NCBI GenBank assembly: GCA_016930075.1
Contig: JAFGHS010000012.1
Coordinates: 1 to 64,000, forward strand
Length of the DNA: 64,000 nt
Source: Deltaproteobacteria bacterium
GTDB taxonomy: Bacteria > Desulfobacterota > Syntrophia > Syntrophales > JAFGHS01
Direction: 5' to 3'
A program made the translations under genes and the position numbers. The notes beneath the pieces were generated by a model, which saw only the letters and a list, made by a program, of their open reading frames with translations, did no database searches and had not been told where the DNA came from. Positions 50,881 through 58,593 of this stretch are shown here, piece after piece (positions within the stretch are counted from its first letter, which is position 1; every line of letters begins with the position of its first letter).

Positions 50881-52527
50881 TTAACGATTCTTTCTTCTTT
50901 CTGTTGAAATTTTATCGAAGAGATCGCATGCCGCTTTACGAAGATGTCGGCCTGCGTTGACTTCTTGACCGAATTCGAGGTGCTGATCGTCATCCGCCTT
51001 GTAATGAGGCCACATGGGAAGTCCTTCACCGTTGGGATTCCCCGTTTTTGCAAAGTTGACCCAGTAAGCGCTCATCTTGTCGGATAGAGCAAGGCGCTGC
51101 AAATCCGTCGGATTCATGCCCTGCTGCAGATTGCCGAACACATAAGGGATTTCGGCGCCATGATGGGCGCCCAGGGTCTCTCCCCATTTCCCAGTCGCCT
51201 TCATGGTGAAGTGGTAAAGATAAGCCTTGGATGCAACCGTACCCATCCCACGGGCAAAGGCGCGGGCGCCGGCCACAAAACCCAGGTCGCCCAGGCTGTC
51301 CGACAGGGCTTTTCGGACATGCGCCGGTTCGCTGACAGGGTACATGGCCAAAACATTATCCGCTGCACTGCCGTATAAAGCCTTGACCGCCATGCGATAC
51401 GCCTCGACGGTCTTAATCGGAGACCTCAGGGTAAACAAAGTCCCCTCGTCGGCATTGGCGCCGACCATGAGGGGAACGTCACGCTGTTTGCCTTGACTGA
51501 AAACCGTATGAATCTCATCGGGAATCACCCAGCCGTCCACCACAAAATTAAAATAATTCCCTTTTTCGCCGCCGACACCCAGTGTCGGTTTTGTAATCTC
51601 GATAATTTTTTCCGCGCTGAGGGCACGCAGCGCCTTCAGCGGATCCGCCGCATCAGCGACCCCGCACTCCTTCGCAATGCGCTCTCCCTGAGTCTCCATC
51701 GACTCCTGGCCGTACCACCGCTTTTGAAGATGCCGGTTGCGGCTGAAGGCATGACCGCTCTGGGCAATGGCGCCGTGAAAGAGCCCCTTCGCCAATGGAG
51801 ATGCCATAAGACAATTGACATTCAGCCCTCCTGCCGATTCTCCAAAAACGGTTACGCGTCTGGGATCGCCGCCAAAGGCCCGAATATTGCGCTGAACCCA
51901 CTTCAGGGCGGCAATCTGGTCAAGAAGACCGTAATTGCCCGACACATTGTACTTCGATTCTTTAGACAGGAGAGGATGGGCAAAAAAACCGAACGGACCC
52001 AAACGATAATTGATGCTTACGAGAACCACCCCTTTGCGGGCCAGCGACTTCCCGTCATAATAGGGCGTTGAAGCGGCGCCCTGGATATTGCCGCCCCCAT
52101 GAATCCAGACCATGACAGGGACCGCATCCTTCACACTTTTAGCTGGCGTCCAGACATTGAGGTACAGGCAATCCTCATTCATGTTATCATAATCCAAGCT
52201 CATGAAAAGTGAGGATTTGGTTTGCGGACATATGGGCCCGAATTCGCCGGTATGCCGGATCCCGTCCCAGGACTTGACCGGCTGCGGCGGCCTCCAGCGC
52301 AACCCACCGACAGGCGGCGCGGCATAAGGAATACCTTTGAATATGCGAATATCCGGTTCTGTCCCGGCATGCACGCCGGTGATCTTCCCCGCATCGAGCA
52401 AAACAGGTTCCGTCGTTTTGAGTTGCTCCGCCCCGGCGTTATCGACAACCGGGAAAAGCAGGAAAACCAAGGCAAATACCGGGACATATTTCACAAAACG
52501 GCGCAAGAATCCAAAATCGGCGATCAT
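50881..52527 (-). CDS. Secreted type-B carboxylesterase
   Basis: 548 residues from the ATG at 52527, preceded by GGGAGGAAG; the longer open frame lies inside plsB. A signal peptide (RRFVKYVPVFALVFLLFPVV, AGA cleavage) leads to an alpha/beta-hydrolase of the carboxylesterase/cholinesterase family: FKGIPYAAPPVGGLRW near residue 75, oxyanion hole HGGGN, the nucleophile elbow FGESAGGLN (Ser about 230), the acid in GANADEGTLF and the histidine in GAHHGAEIPYVFGN (about 450). It probably cleaves esters in the periplasm. It lies 19 bases after plsB, so lipid or ester turnover may be linked, and converges with the glycogen operon five bases beyond its stop. Confidence 0.9.
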   Translation of the reverse strand: MIADFGFLRRFVKYVPVFALVFLLFPVVDNAGAEQLKTTEPVLLDAGKITGVHAGTEPDIRIFKGIPYAAPPVGGLRWRPPQPVKSWDGIRHTGEFGPICPQTKSSLFMSLDYDNMNEDCLYLNVWTPAKSVKDAVPVMVWIHGGGNIQGAASTPYYDGKSLARKGVVLVSINYRLGPFGFFAHPLLSKESKYNVSGNYGLLDQIAALKWVQRNIRAFGGDPRRVTVFGESAGGLNVNCLMASPLAKGLFHGAIAQSGHAFSRNRHLQKRWYGQESMETQGERIAKECGVADAADPLKALRALSAEKIIEITKPTLGVGGEKGNYFNFVVDGWVIPDEIHTVFSQGKQRDVPLMVGANADEGTLFTLRSPIKTVEAYRMAVKALYGSAADNVLAMYPVSEPAHVRKALSDSLGDLGFVAGARAFARGMGTVASKAYLYHFTMKATGKWGETLGAHHGAEIPYVFGNLQQGMNPTDLQRLALSDKMSAYWVNFAKTGNPNGEGLPMWPHYKADDDQHLEFGQEVNAGRHLRKAACDLFDKISTERRKNR

Positions 52528-52546
52528 CTGCTTCCTCCCATATCTG

Positions 52547-55189
52547 TTACATAAATTGAAACAACCGGCGCCGGATGTGCTCAAAAACCGTCTTGTCCTC
52601 ATTGAGACAATAGGTTGTTCCATCGCGGCGGTCTGACTTCTTATCACTCTCATATTCGAGAATGACCCCTGATTCCTCAAGAAACAGCAGGGCGTTTTGA
52701 TAGTTGGCCTGGGACATGGCCTCGGCCCGCCGTATTTCTCCTTTCTTGAACATCCGCGCTCCAAGATTATTGAGTTTTTTCAAAAGGTCTTTTTGCGGGA
52801 GCGGGCTTTTTCTCAAATAGTTGCATCCCCTCATCACAACCCAGTATGATTCGATGTAATTACTGATCAAACCGGCAAACGGCATCAGGTTTGTTCGTCC
52901 CTTGCCTCTCACTTCGATCAGCGCCTCCGTATTTCCTTCATACCCGTAAATCATGTCTCGTCCGCCCAGATAAAGCAGAACATCGTCGATGTCGTCATCA
53001 TCGCTGCGGTCAATATCGAAGATAAATTCATTCCAGAACATCTTTTTGAAGAAACGATAATCTTCCGCAATCCGGGCATAAGGAATCATATCTTCACGAA
53101 AGGCAAGGATGGATTGCGCCACAAAACATATGGGAAGGAAAAAATGGAGGATGCCGTTTTTATAGTATTCGAGGTTCAACCTCTTATCATATTCCAGGGA
53201 ATAGACGGTTTGTTCAACATCATCGTCTTCATCTTCCTCCTCGGAACCCATCCGGGAGATGAGCTTGTCTTGATCAAGAAGCGCCAACGCGTCCTTTACG
53301 GCCTTCTCCCGGTTGTCCGACAGGGTTTCTGCGATTTTTGCCTTTCGCAGAGTCAAATAATCATGAAATTGCGATAAAATCTCCATCAAATCATTATGGG
53401 CAATGCCTCTCCGGTCATGACTGAGGAGCCCCGCAGAAATCAGGGCATAGGGCGTCACGACGGAAGCCTTGCTGATCTCGTGGACAATTTCATAACCCAT
53501 TTTTCTGTACAGACTTTGTCTCTCCTCAACGCTCATGGATTCCAAAGGATTTTCCTGGGCCTCCAGATACTCTTTCAAGAAAATCGGCCGGCCCACATTG
53601 ACGTAAACATGGCCATAACGCCGTCTGAGCAATTTTCGCGATTTGATGACATCGGATGCGCTTTCCGTTACTTTTTGTTCGCCGCCCAGTTCCCTCAAAT
53701 AAGACTTCTCCTCGATGACCTTGTCATAACCGATAAAGACAGGAATCGCCGCCAGATTATCGCAGGCCTTATCCTGATAGGCCTGAATAATCATGGACAA
53801 AACGCCGTATTTCGGCATCACCATCTTCCCCGTCCGGCTCCGGCCACCTTCGATGAAAAATTCCAGGGGAAGCCCTTCCTGAAGGAGCATCTTGACATAC
53901 TTGGCAAGGACTTTACTGTAAAGAACATTGCCCTTGAAACTCCGCCTGACGAAAAACGCCCCTGACTTGCGAAAGATATAGCCGATGAGAAAGTGGGACA
54001 GGTTATCCCCCGCCCAGATAAAGGGGAGTTGAATATTGTTCTTGTAAAAAACGTAGGAAAGGAGAAGGTAATCGATATGACTCCGGTGGCAGGGAATGAT
54101 GATAAAGGGCATCCTCTTGGAAATGTTGCGGATATTTGCCATGCCCTCCCGATCAAGGATAACGCCGTCGTAGATATTGTTCCACAACCAGGTTAAAACG
54201 ATATACCAGATATTAATGAGCATCTCTTTGTAATCGGATGCAATTTCTTTCAGATATTTTTTGGCCTCCTTGGCCAGCGCATCGTAATCGCGTTTTCCCT
54301 GGACCTCCAGTTCTTCCATGAATTCGACGAGGTCCTTATCATTGAGCACCATGCTGATCATTTCATCCCGTGATTTCAGATAGGGTCCGACGATAGCGGT
54401 CTTTTCCTCATCAATCCGGTCAAGGAGATCTCTCCTTATATCCTGAACCAACTGATCGTCCGAAAGATGGATATTCGCCTGCATAAATCCCGACAGATTG
54501 ATGGGTTCCGCGATGATCAGGTTCGTCTTGCCCGCAAGAGAATACCTCAGATAGGTAACGAGCCTTCGCAGCGGGCCCACATCCTCCGTCTGACTGAAGA
54601 GAATATCGATCAGATTTTCTCTTTCCTTCTCCCTTCTCCGCGAATAAGCAACAAAGACCGGAACGAGATAGATCGGCGCAGCCAGTATTTTTTGGGCTTC
54701 AATCAACTGGGCCAGGGCATCCGGCACCTTTGGATCTTCGAAATATTCCGATCCTCCCAGGTGGATAATCGCGCTTTGCCTGTCCTGTGTCATTCGTTTG
54801 AGGTATTTGGACTTGTATGGACTTAAAATGGTTTGTTTAAAGATGAGATAAAAAAGGGTGAAAAAAACAACGCACAAGGCCTTGGTAAAAGGCTGCCAGA
54901 ACATCAAGTTGACGCCATGGGAGTAAACAGGCCGGGGAATACCCTTTTGTGAGGCCGTTTCCCACACGATGAGGCTGTCGAGACGGCTTCTATATTTCAA
55001 GGCGTAAACAACCACCCCCTGTTCCGCCAGACTTCTGATGCATGCGACATCCTCATCGGCCAGTTGAACTCTGGAAAATGCCTTATCGACAAATCGGTAT
55101 AATGAGAAACTATGCTTTCCGTAAAGACTTTCGGCATAATATTCCTGTGTCTCATTCAACCACAGTTTTATGGCAGATAGGATTGACAT
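52547..55189 (-). CDS. plsB: Glycerol-3-phosphate 1-O-acyltransferase PlsB
   Basis: 880 residues from the ATG at 55189, one base after the ptsI stop; CAGGGATAAA supplies the Shine-Dalgarno. Catalyses the first acylation of glycerol-3-phosphate in phospholipid synthesis at the inner membrane. The acyltransferase motifs are present: IIPCHRSHIDYLLLSYVF (motif I, H-x4-D, about residue 368), FIEGGRSRTGK (motif III) and IPVFIGYDKVIEE. A second, degenerate acyltransferase-like half precedes the catalytic part, and a hydrophobic segment (TKALCVVFFTLFYLIF) may anchor the protein. An acidic stretch (SEEEDEDDDVEQ) lies near residue 670. Likely co-transcribed with ptsI. Confidence 0.92.
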   Translation of the reverse strand: MSILSAIKLWLNETQEYYAESLYGKHSFSLYRFVDKAFSRVQLADEDVACIRSLAEQGVVVYALKYRSRLDSLIVWETASQKGIPRPVYSHGVNLMFWQPFTKALCVVFFTLFYLIFKQTILSPYKSKYLKRMTQDRQSAIIHLGGSEYFEDPKVPDALAQLIEAQKILAAPIYLVPVFVAYSRRREKERENLIDILFSQTEDVGPLRRLVTYLRYSLAGKTNLIIAEPINLSGFMQANIHLSDDQLVQDIRRDLLDRIDEEKTAIVGPYLKSRDEMISMVLNDKDLVEFMEELEVQGKRDYDALAKEAKKYLKEIASDYKEMLINIWYIVLTWLWNNIYDGVILDREGMANIRNISKRMPFIIIPCHRSHIDYLLLSYVFYKNNIQLPFIWAGDNLSHFLIGYIFRKSGAFFVRRSFKGNVLYSKVLAKYVKMLLQEGLPLEFFIEGGRSRTGKMVMPKYGVLSMIIQAYQDKACDNLAAIPVFIGYDKVIEEKSYLRELGGEQKVTESASDVIKSRKLLRRRYGHVYVNVGRPIFLKEYLEAQENPLESMSVEERQSLYRKMGYEIVHEISKASVVTPYALISAGLLSHDRRGIAHNDLMEILSQFHDYLTLRKAKIAETLSDNREKAVKDALALLDQDKLISRMGSEEEDEDDDVEQTVYSLEYDKRLNLEYYKNGILHFFLPICFVAQSILAFREDMIPYARIAEDYRFFKKMFWNEFIFDIDRSDDDDIDDVLLYLGGRDMIYGYEGNTEALIEVRGKGRTNLMPFAGLISNYIESYWVVMRGCNYLRKSPLPQKDLLKKLNNLGARMFKKGEIRRAEAMSQANYQNALLFLEESGVILEYESDKKSDRRDGTTYCLNEDKTVFEHIRRRLFQFM

Positions 55190-55190
55190 T

Positions 55191-56975
55191 TTATCCCTGA
55201 TCGATTTCCGGAAATTCAGAGGGAAATCGTTTTTGCATGAAATCTTCCACATAGTCGCGGATTTCCACAGACGACTGGAACGACATCACCTTTTCCAACA
55301 GTTCTTTGGATTCCTTCACCGTGGCCCCTCTGATGATTTTTTTAACCTTCGGAATAGCCAGGGGATGCATGCTGAGTTCATCCAGTTCAAGGCCCAGAAG
55401 GATCATTGTGCAGACCGGATCGCCCGCCATTTCGCCGCACATGGCCACCCGGATGCCGGCGGCATGACCCACATCAACGACCCGCTTGACCAGCCTGAGA
55501 ACGGCCGGATGGAGCGGTTCGTACAGATAACTGACGCGGTCATTGATTCTGTCGATCGCCAGGGCATATTGAATCAGGTCGTTCGTTCCGATGCTGAAAA
55601 AATCGACCTCCTTTGCCAGTTCGTCGGCGATGACAACCGCCGAAGGGACTTCAATCATGATTCCAATTTCAATGTCCTCCCCGATCGGAATATCCGCCGC
55701 CGTCAACTCCCTTTTCACATCATGAAGGATACTTTTGGCCTCCCTGATCTCTTCAATGCCGGATATCATGGGAAACAGTATTTTTGTTTTTCCGTAAGCC
55801 GCGGAACGCAGAATGGCCCGTAACTGTACCTTGAACAGATCAACTTCCTTAAGGCAAAAACGGATCGCCCGGAGACCCATCTGGGGATTCATCTCTTTGG
55901 CAAGCTTGGGATCGGAGAAAAATTTATCACCCCCCAAATCGAACGTCCGTATGGTCGACCACGCCAGTCCCTCGACGCCGACAACGCGGCGATAGCTCGC
56001 AAAATGATCCTCTTCCGTGGGCAGTTGTTCCCGGTTGATGTAGATATATTCCGTCCGATAAAGCCCTATGCCTTCGGCGCCGTTGGCAATGGCCGACGGA
56101 ATCTCTTCGCTGAATTCAATATTGCCGCCGATCTCAACACGGTATTGATCAAGGGTAACGGCAGGAAGTTGGGCATGCTTCAGATATTCCTTCTTGCCTT
56201 CACGCTCGAGTTTTTTCTTTTCTTCGTAACGATGGAGGATTTCCGGATCGGGATTGACAATCACAACGCCGGAAGTCCCGTCGACAATGACATCATCATT
56301 GGTACGAACCACTTTGGTCAGGGTCTTGAGTCCAATGACCGCCGGTATTTCAATCGACCGCGCTACAATGGCTGTGTGGGACGTTTTTCCGCCGACATCC
56401 GTGGCAAAACCGAGAACCTGATCGAATTTCATCTGCGCCGTATCCGCCGGCGACAGGTCCTGGGCTATGATAATCACGCCCTCGCCAATGTCTTCTACGG
56501 TTTCCAGTTTTTTCCCCGCCAGATTTCTCAGGATCATCTGTGCAACATACTGAATATCGTTGAATCGTTTTCTGAGATAATCATCTTCAACTTTATCGAA
56601 AATTTCCCTGTATTTGTCGACGGTCATCCGGATAGCCCACTCCGCATTCACAAACATGTCCCGGATGCACTGCATTGTGTTGTTCATGAACGCCCCATCG
56701 TTCAGGATCATGATATGAACGTCGATGATATAAGACGGCTCGATTCCGCCGATGCTGCTCAGCTTATTTTTAACTTCGAGAAGTTCTTTTTCGGACTTTG
56801 CCACGGCATCCCTGAAACGCACGATTTCCGCCTCAACGAGGGCCGTGTCGTTCAGGGTGTAAAAGGAGATCAGCGAATCAAGGCGATCGAACAAATAAGC
56901 CTTGCCCATCACAATGCCGGGAGATGCGCCCATGCCCTTCAAAACAAACGTCTTTTTTGCATCATCCGGATACAT
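55191..56975 (-). CDS. ptsI: PTS enzyme I (phosphoenolpyruvate-protein phosphotransferase)
   Basis: 594 residues from the ATG at 56975, which is eight bases after AAAGGAG; an ATG six bases earlier is too close. Autophosphorylates from PEP and passes phosphate to HPr. The N-terminal swivelling domain starts LKGMGASPGIVMGKAYLF; the phosphorylated histidine lies in GGKTSHTAIVARS (about 187); the C-terminal PEP-binding TIM barrel has GLYRTEYIYINR, IGTNDLIQYALAIDR and the cysteine in MCGEMAGDP. Length is standard. It follows ptsH after about 35 bases; no sugar-specific EII genes are present, so the phosphorelay may be mainly regulatory, as proposed for many Desulfobacterota. Confidence 0.96.
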   Translation of the reverse strand: MYPDDAKKTFVLKGMGASPGIVMGKAYLFDRLDSLISFYTLNDTALVEAEIVRFRDAVAKSEKELLEVKNKLSSIGGIEPSYIIDVHIMILNDGAFMNNTMQCIRDMFVNAEWAIRMTVDKYREIFDKVEDDYLRKRFNDIQYVAQMILRNLAGKKLETVEDIGEGVIIIAQDLSPADTAQMKFDQVLGFATDVGGKTSHTAIVARSIEIPAVIGLKTLTKVVRTNDDVIVDGTSGVVIVNPDPEILHRYEEKKKLEREGKKEYLKHAQLPAVTLDQYRVEIGGNIEFSEEIPSAIANGAEGIGLYRTEYIYINREQLPTEEDHFASYRRVVGVEGLAWSTIRTFDLGGDKFFSDPKLAKEMNPQMGLRAIRFCLKEVDLFKVQLRAILRSAAYGKTKILFPMISGIEEIREAKSILHDVKRELTAADIPIGEDIEIGIMIEVPSAVVIADELAKEVDFFSIGTNDLIQYALAIDRINDRVSYLYEPLHPAVLRLVKRVVDVGHAAGIRVAMCGEMAGDPVCTMILLGLELDELSMHPLAIPKVKKIIRGATVKESKELLEKVMSFQSSVEIRDYVEDFMQKRFPSEFPEIDQG

Positions 56976-57010
56976 CGTCATTTCTCCTTTCAGGACAAGA
57001 AATCACCATA

Positions 57011-57298
57011 CTATTCTTCTCCAAACTTCTCCGCAATAAGTCTGCCCAGGCTTTCCAGGACATCATGTGCGTCATCACCTTCCGCCCTTATGGTAATCCG
57101 GCTCCCCTGCGGGCAGGCAAGAGTCAATATGCCGAGCAGACTCCTGCCGTTCACTTCCCTTCCATCCCTCTCAAAATATACATGCGACCGATACCTTTTT
57201 GAAATCTCAACCAGCTTGGCCGCGGGCCTCGCGTGAAGGCCCAGTTTGTTTATAATTTCAAATGTTTTTATTTCTACAGACACGCTGCCTAATTCCAC
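57011..57298 (-). CDS. ptsH: Phosphocarrier protein HPr
   Basis: 95 residues. HPr receives phosphate from enzyme I on the histidine in NKLGLHARPAAKLVEI (about residue 22) and carries a regulatory-type serine in VNGRSLLGILTLA (about 53), though without the bacillus-type kinase context. The start is a GTG at 57298; an in-frame GTG five codons later is an alternative, both having modest Shine-Dalgarno sequences (GAGG). It is the first gene of the ptsH-ptsI-plsB-esterase run. Confidence 0.93.
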   Translation of the reverse strand: MELGSVSVEIKTFEIINKLGLHARPAAKLVEISKRYRSHVYFERDGREVNGRSLLGILTLACPQGSRITIRAEGDDAHDVLESLGRLIAEKFGEE

Positions 57299-57488
57299 AT
57301 CCTCTCAAATTTTTTTCTTGACACAGCCATATTTTTTTGTTAGTTAGCCCAACCTTGTGTAGGATCGAGACGGGTGATGAAATGACTGCTTTTCCGCAGA
57401 GATAAATACAGTCCCTTCCCTTTGTCAAGCTATCCTTAGTAAAATTCATCGAGCAAATTAAAAATCTAATTAAAGAGGGGTGATACCT

Positions 57489-57770
57489 ATGATTTGTCAA
57501 ACAACCAAAGCCGGAATCGATTGTGCGTTCATGACCAAAAAAGGTTGTGGATTTAATGGAGGCACTTGTCATACGATTGTTGAACAATGTGAAAGCTGCA
57601 ATAAGATTATGACTCTTGCATCAGGCCAGTACTGCAAGATTTATCCTGATCCGGCCAGTAAATGGGTTACCGGAAGGTGCCCGCAGGCATCTCACGTCAA
57701 GAAGGAAGTTGCCGAGTCGTCGCAAAAGATCAATCCGCTTAAGGCCTCGAAAAGAGCAAATAAAAAATAA
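57489..57770 (+). CDS. PxxKW-family cysteine-rich protein
   Basis: 93 residues starting at the ATG after GAGGGGTGAT. It contains eight cysteines in MICQTTK, DCAFMTKKGCGF, GGTCHTIVEQCESC, QYCKIY and GRCPQ, and the name-giving DPASKW sequence (Pro-x2-Lys-Trp). The family occurs mostly in Desulfobacterota and is of unknown function; metal or Fe-S binding is plausible. The C-terminal 25 residues are lysine-rich (ASKRANKK). It stands alone, divergent from ptsH and convergent with the merR-like gene. Confidence 0.8.
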   Translation: MICQTTKAGIDCAFMTKKGCGFNGGTCHTIVEQCESCNKIMTLASGQYCKIYPDPASKWVTGRCPQASHVKKEVAESSQKINPLKASKRANKK

Positions 57771-57802
57771 TCTTTCCATTCGATCCTCGTCGCTCATTTC
57801 AC

Positions 57803-57848
57803 TAAAAAGGCCGATTATAAAACATCTTCGCATGTTCTTAATCGGCCT
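57803..57848 (-). terminator. Terminator of the thrS-...-merR operon
   Basis: Ten-base perfect stem AGGCCGATTA (57808-57817) / TAATCGGCCT (57839-57848) with an inner AACAT/ATGTT stem capped by CTTCGC. On the minus strand it is followed by five T, about 20 bases after the merR-like stop at 57870. Confidence 0.75.
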
Positions 57849-57869
57849 ATAACGAAAATCCATCGGGGA

Positions 57870-58211
57870 TCATCTCTGGCTCACCAAGTCTTTGATTTGC
57901 AGCAATCCCTCCTTAACTTGAGCGAGCAAATCCAGCGTTCCCCCATCTTCTTGACAAGCCTCGCTCCTCATCTTGGCAAGGTGGCGTTTAGCGCCCTTGA
58001 TGGTAAATGCCTCATCATACAGAAGCCGTTTGATCGTCATCAATGCCTCGACGTCCTTTTTCCGATACAGACGCTGGTCGGACGTTGTCCGGATGGGCCT
58101 GACGGATGTAAACTCCGATTCCCAGTACCTCAGTACGTAAGGTTCAACCTGAAGTATCTTACTGACCTCGCCGATGCGAAAATATGCCTTATCGGGAATC
58201 AATCCATCCAT
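57870..58211 (-). CDS. MerR-family transcriptional regulator
   Basis: 113 residues. The N-terminal winged helix-turn-helix reads YFRIGEVSKILQVEPYVLRYWESEF followed by RLYRKKDVEALMTIKRLLYDE, the typical MerR recognition region; residues to about 75 are conserved. The short C-terminal tail has a coiled-coil-like helix but no cysteine or other obvious effector site, so it may act without a metal ligand. A MerR-like gene directly after ihfA is also found in several other proteobacteria. It ends in the strong terminator at 57803-57848. Confidence 0.88.
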   Translation of the reverse strand: MDGLIPDKAYFRIGEVSKILQVEPYVLRYWESEFTSVRPIRTTSDQRLYRKKDVEALMTIKRLLYDEAFTIKGAKRHLAKMRSEACQEDGGTLDLLAQVKEGLLQIKDLVSQR

Positions 58212-58224
58212 TTTTCTCGACTTC

Positions 58225-58500
58225 TTAGTCGTTCAGGATCTTGCGAAGCACCTGGGATGACTTAAACGTCAACACTTTTCTGGCGGATATTTCTATTTCA
58301 TCACCTGTCTGGGGGTTCCTGCCCCGGCGCGATTTTTTGTCCTTAACGGCAAAATTGCCGAAGCCGGAAATCTTGATTTTTTCACCGCGGGCAAGGCTTT
58401 CCTTCATCAGATCAAAAACGGATTCCACAATCCTGGCGGCGTCTTTCTTGGAAAATCCCAATTTCTCATAAACTTCCTGGATAATATCGATTTTCGTCAT
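58225..58500 (-). CDS. ihfA: Integration host factor subunit alpha
   Basis: 91 residues, HU/IHF family length. It begins MTKIDIIQEVYEKLGF and carries the DNA-binding arm KDKKSRRGRNPQTGDEI and the signature GFGNFAVKDK. Position after pheT identifies it as IhfA rather than HU. It bends DNA as a heterodimer with IhfB in nucleoid organisation, transcription and recombination. The start follows GGGGGTAAAG. The gap of about 93 bases to pheT could hold an extra promoter, but none is clear. Confidence 0.95.
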   Translation of the reverse strand: MTKIDIIQEVYEKLGFSKKDAARIVESVFDLMKESLARGEKIKISGFGNFAVKDKKSRRGRNPQTGDEIEISARKVLTFKSSQVLRKILND

Positions 58501-58593
58501 CTTTACCCCCTAATTCATTAAATAATCCATCCCATTAAATTTCAAACCTGTTATTGCCTCACAATCAACCCCTGCTTTGTTACCCAACAAAAA

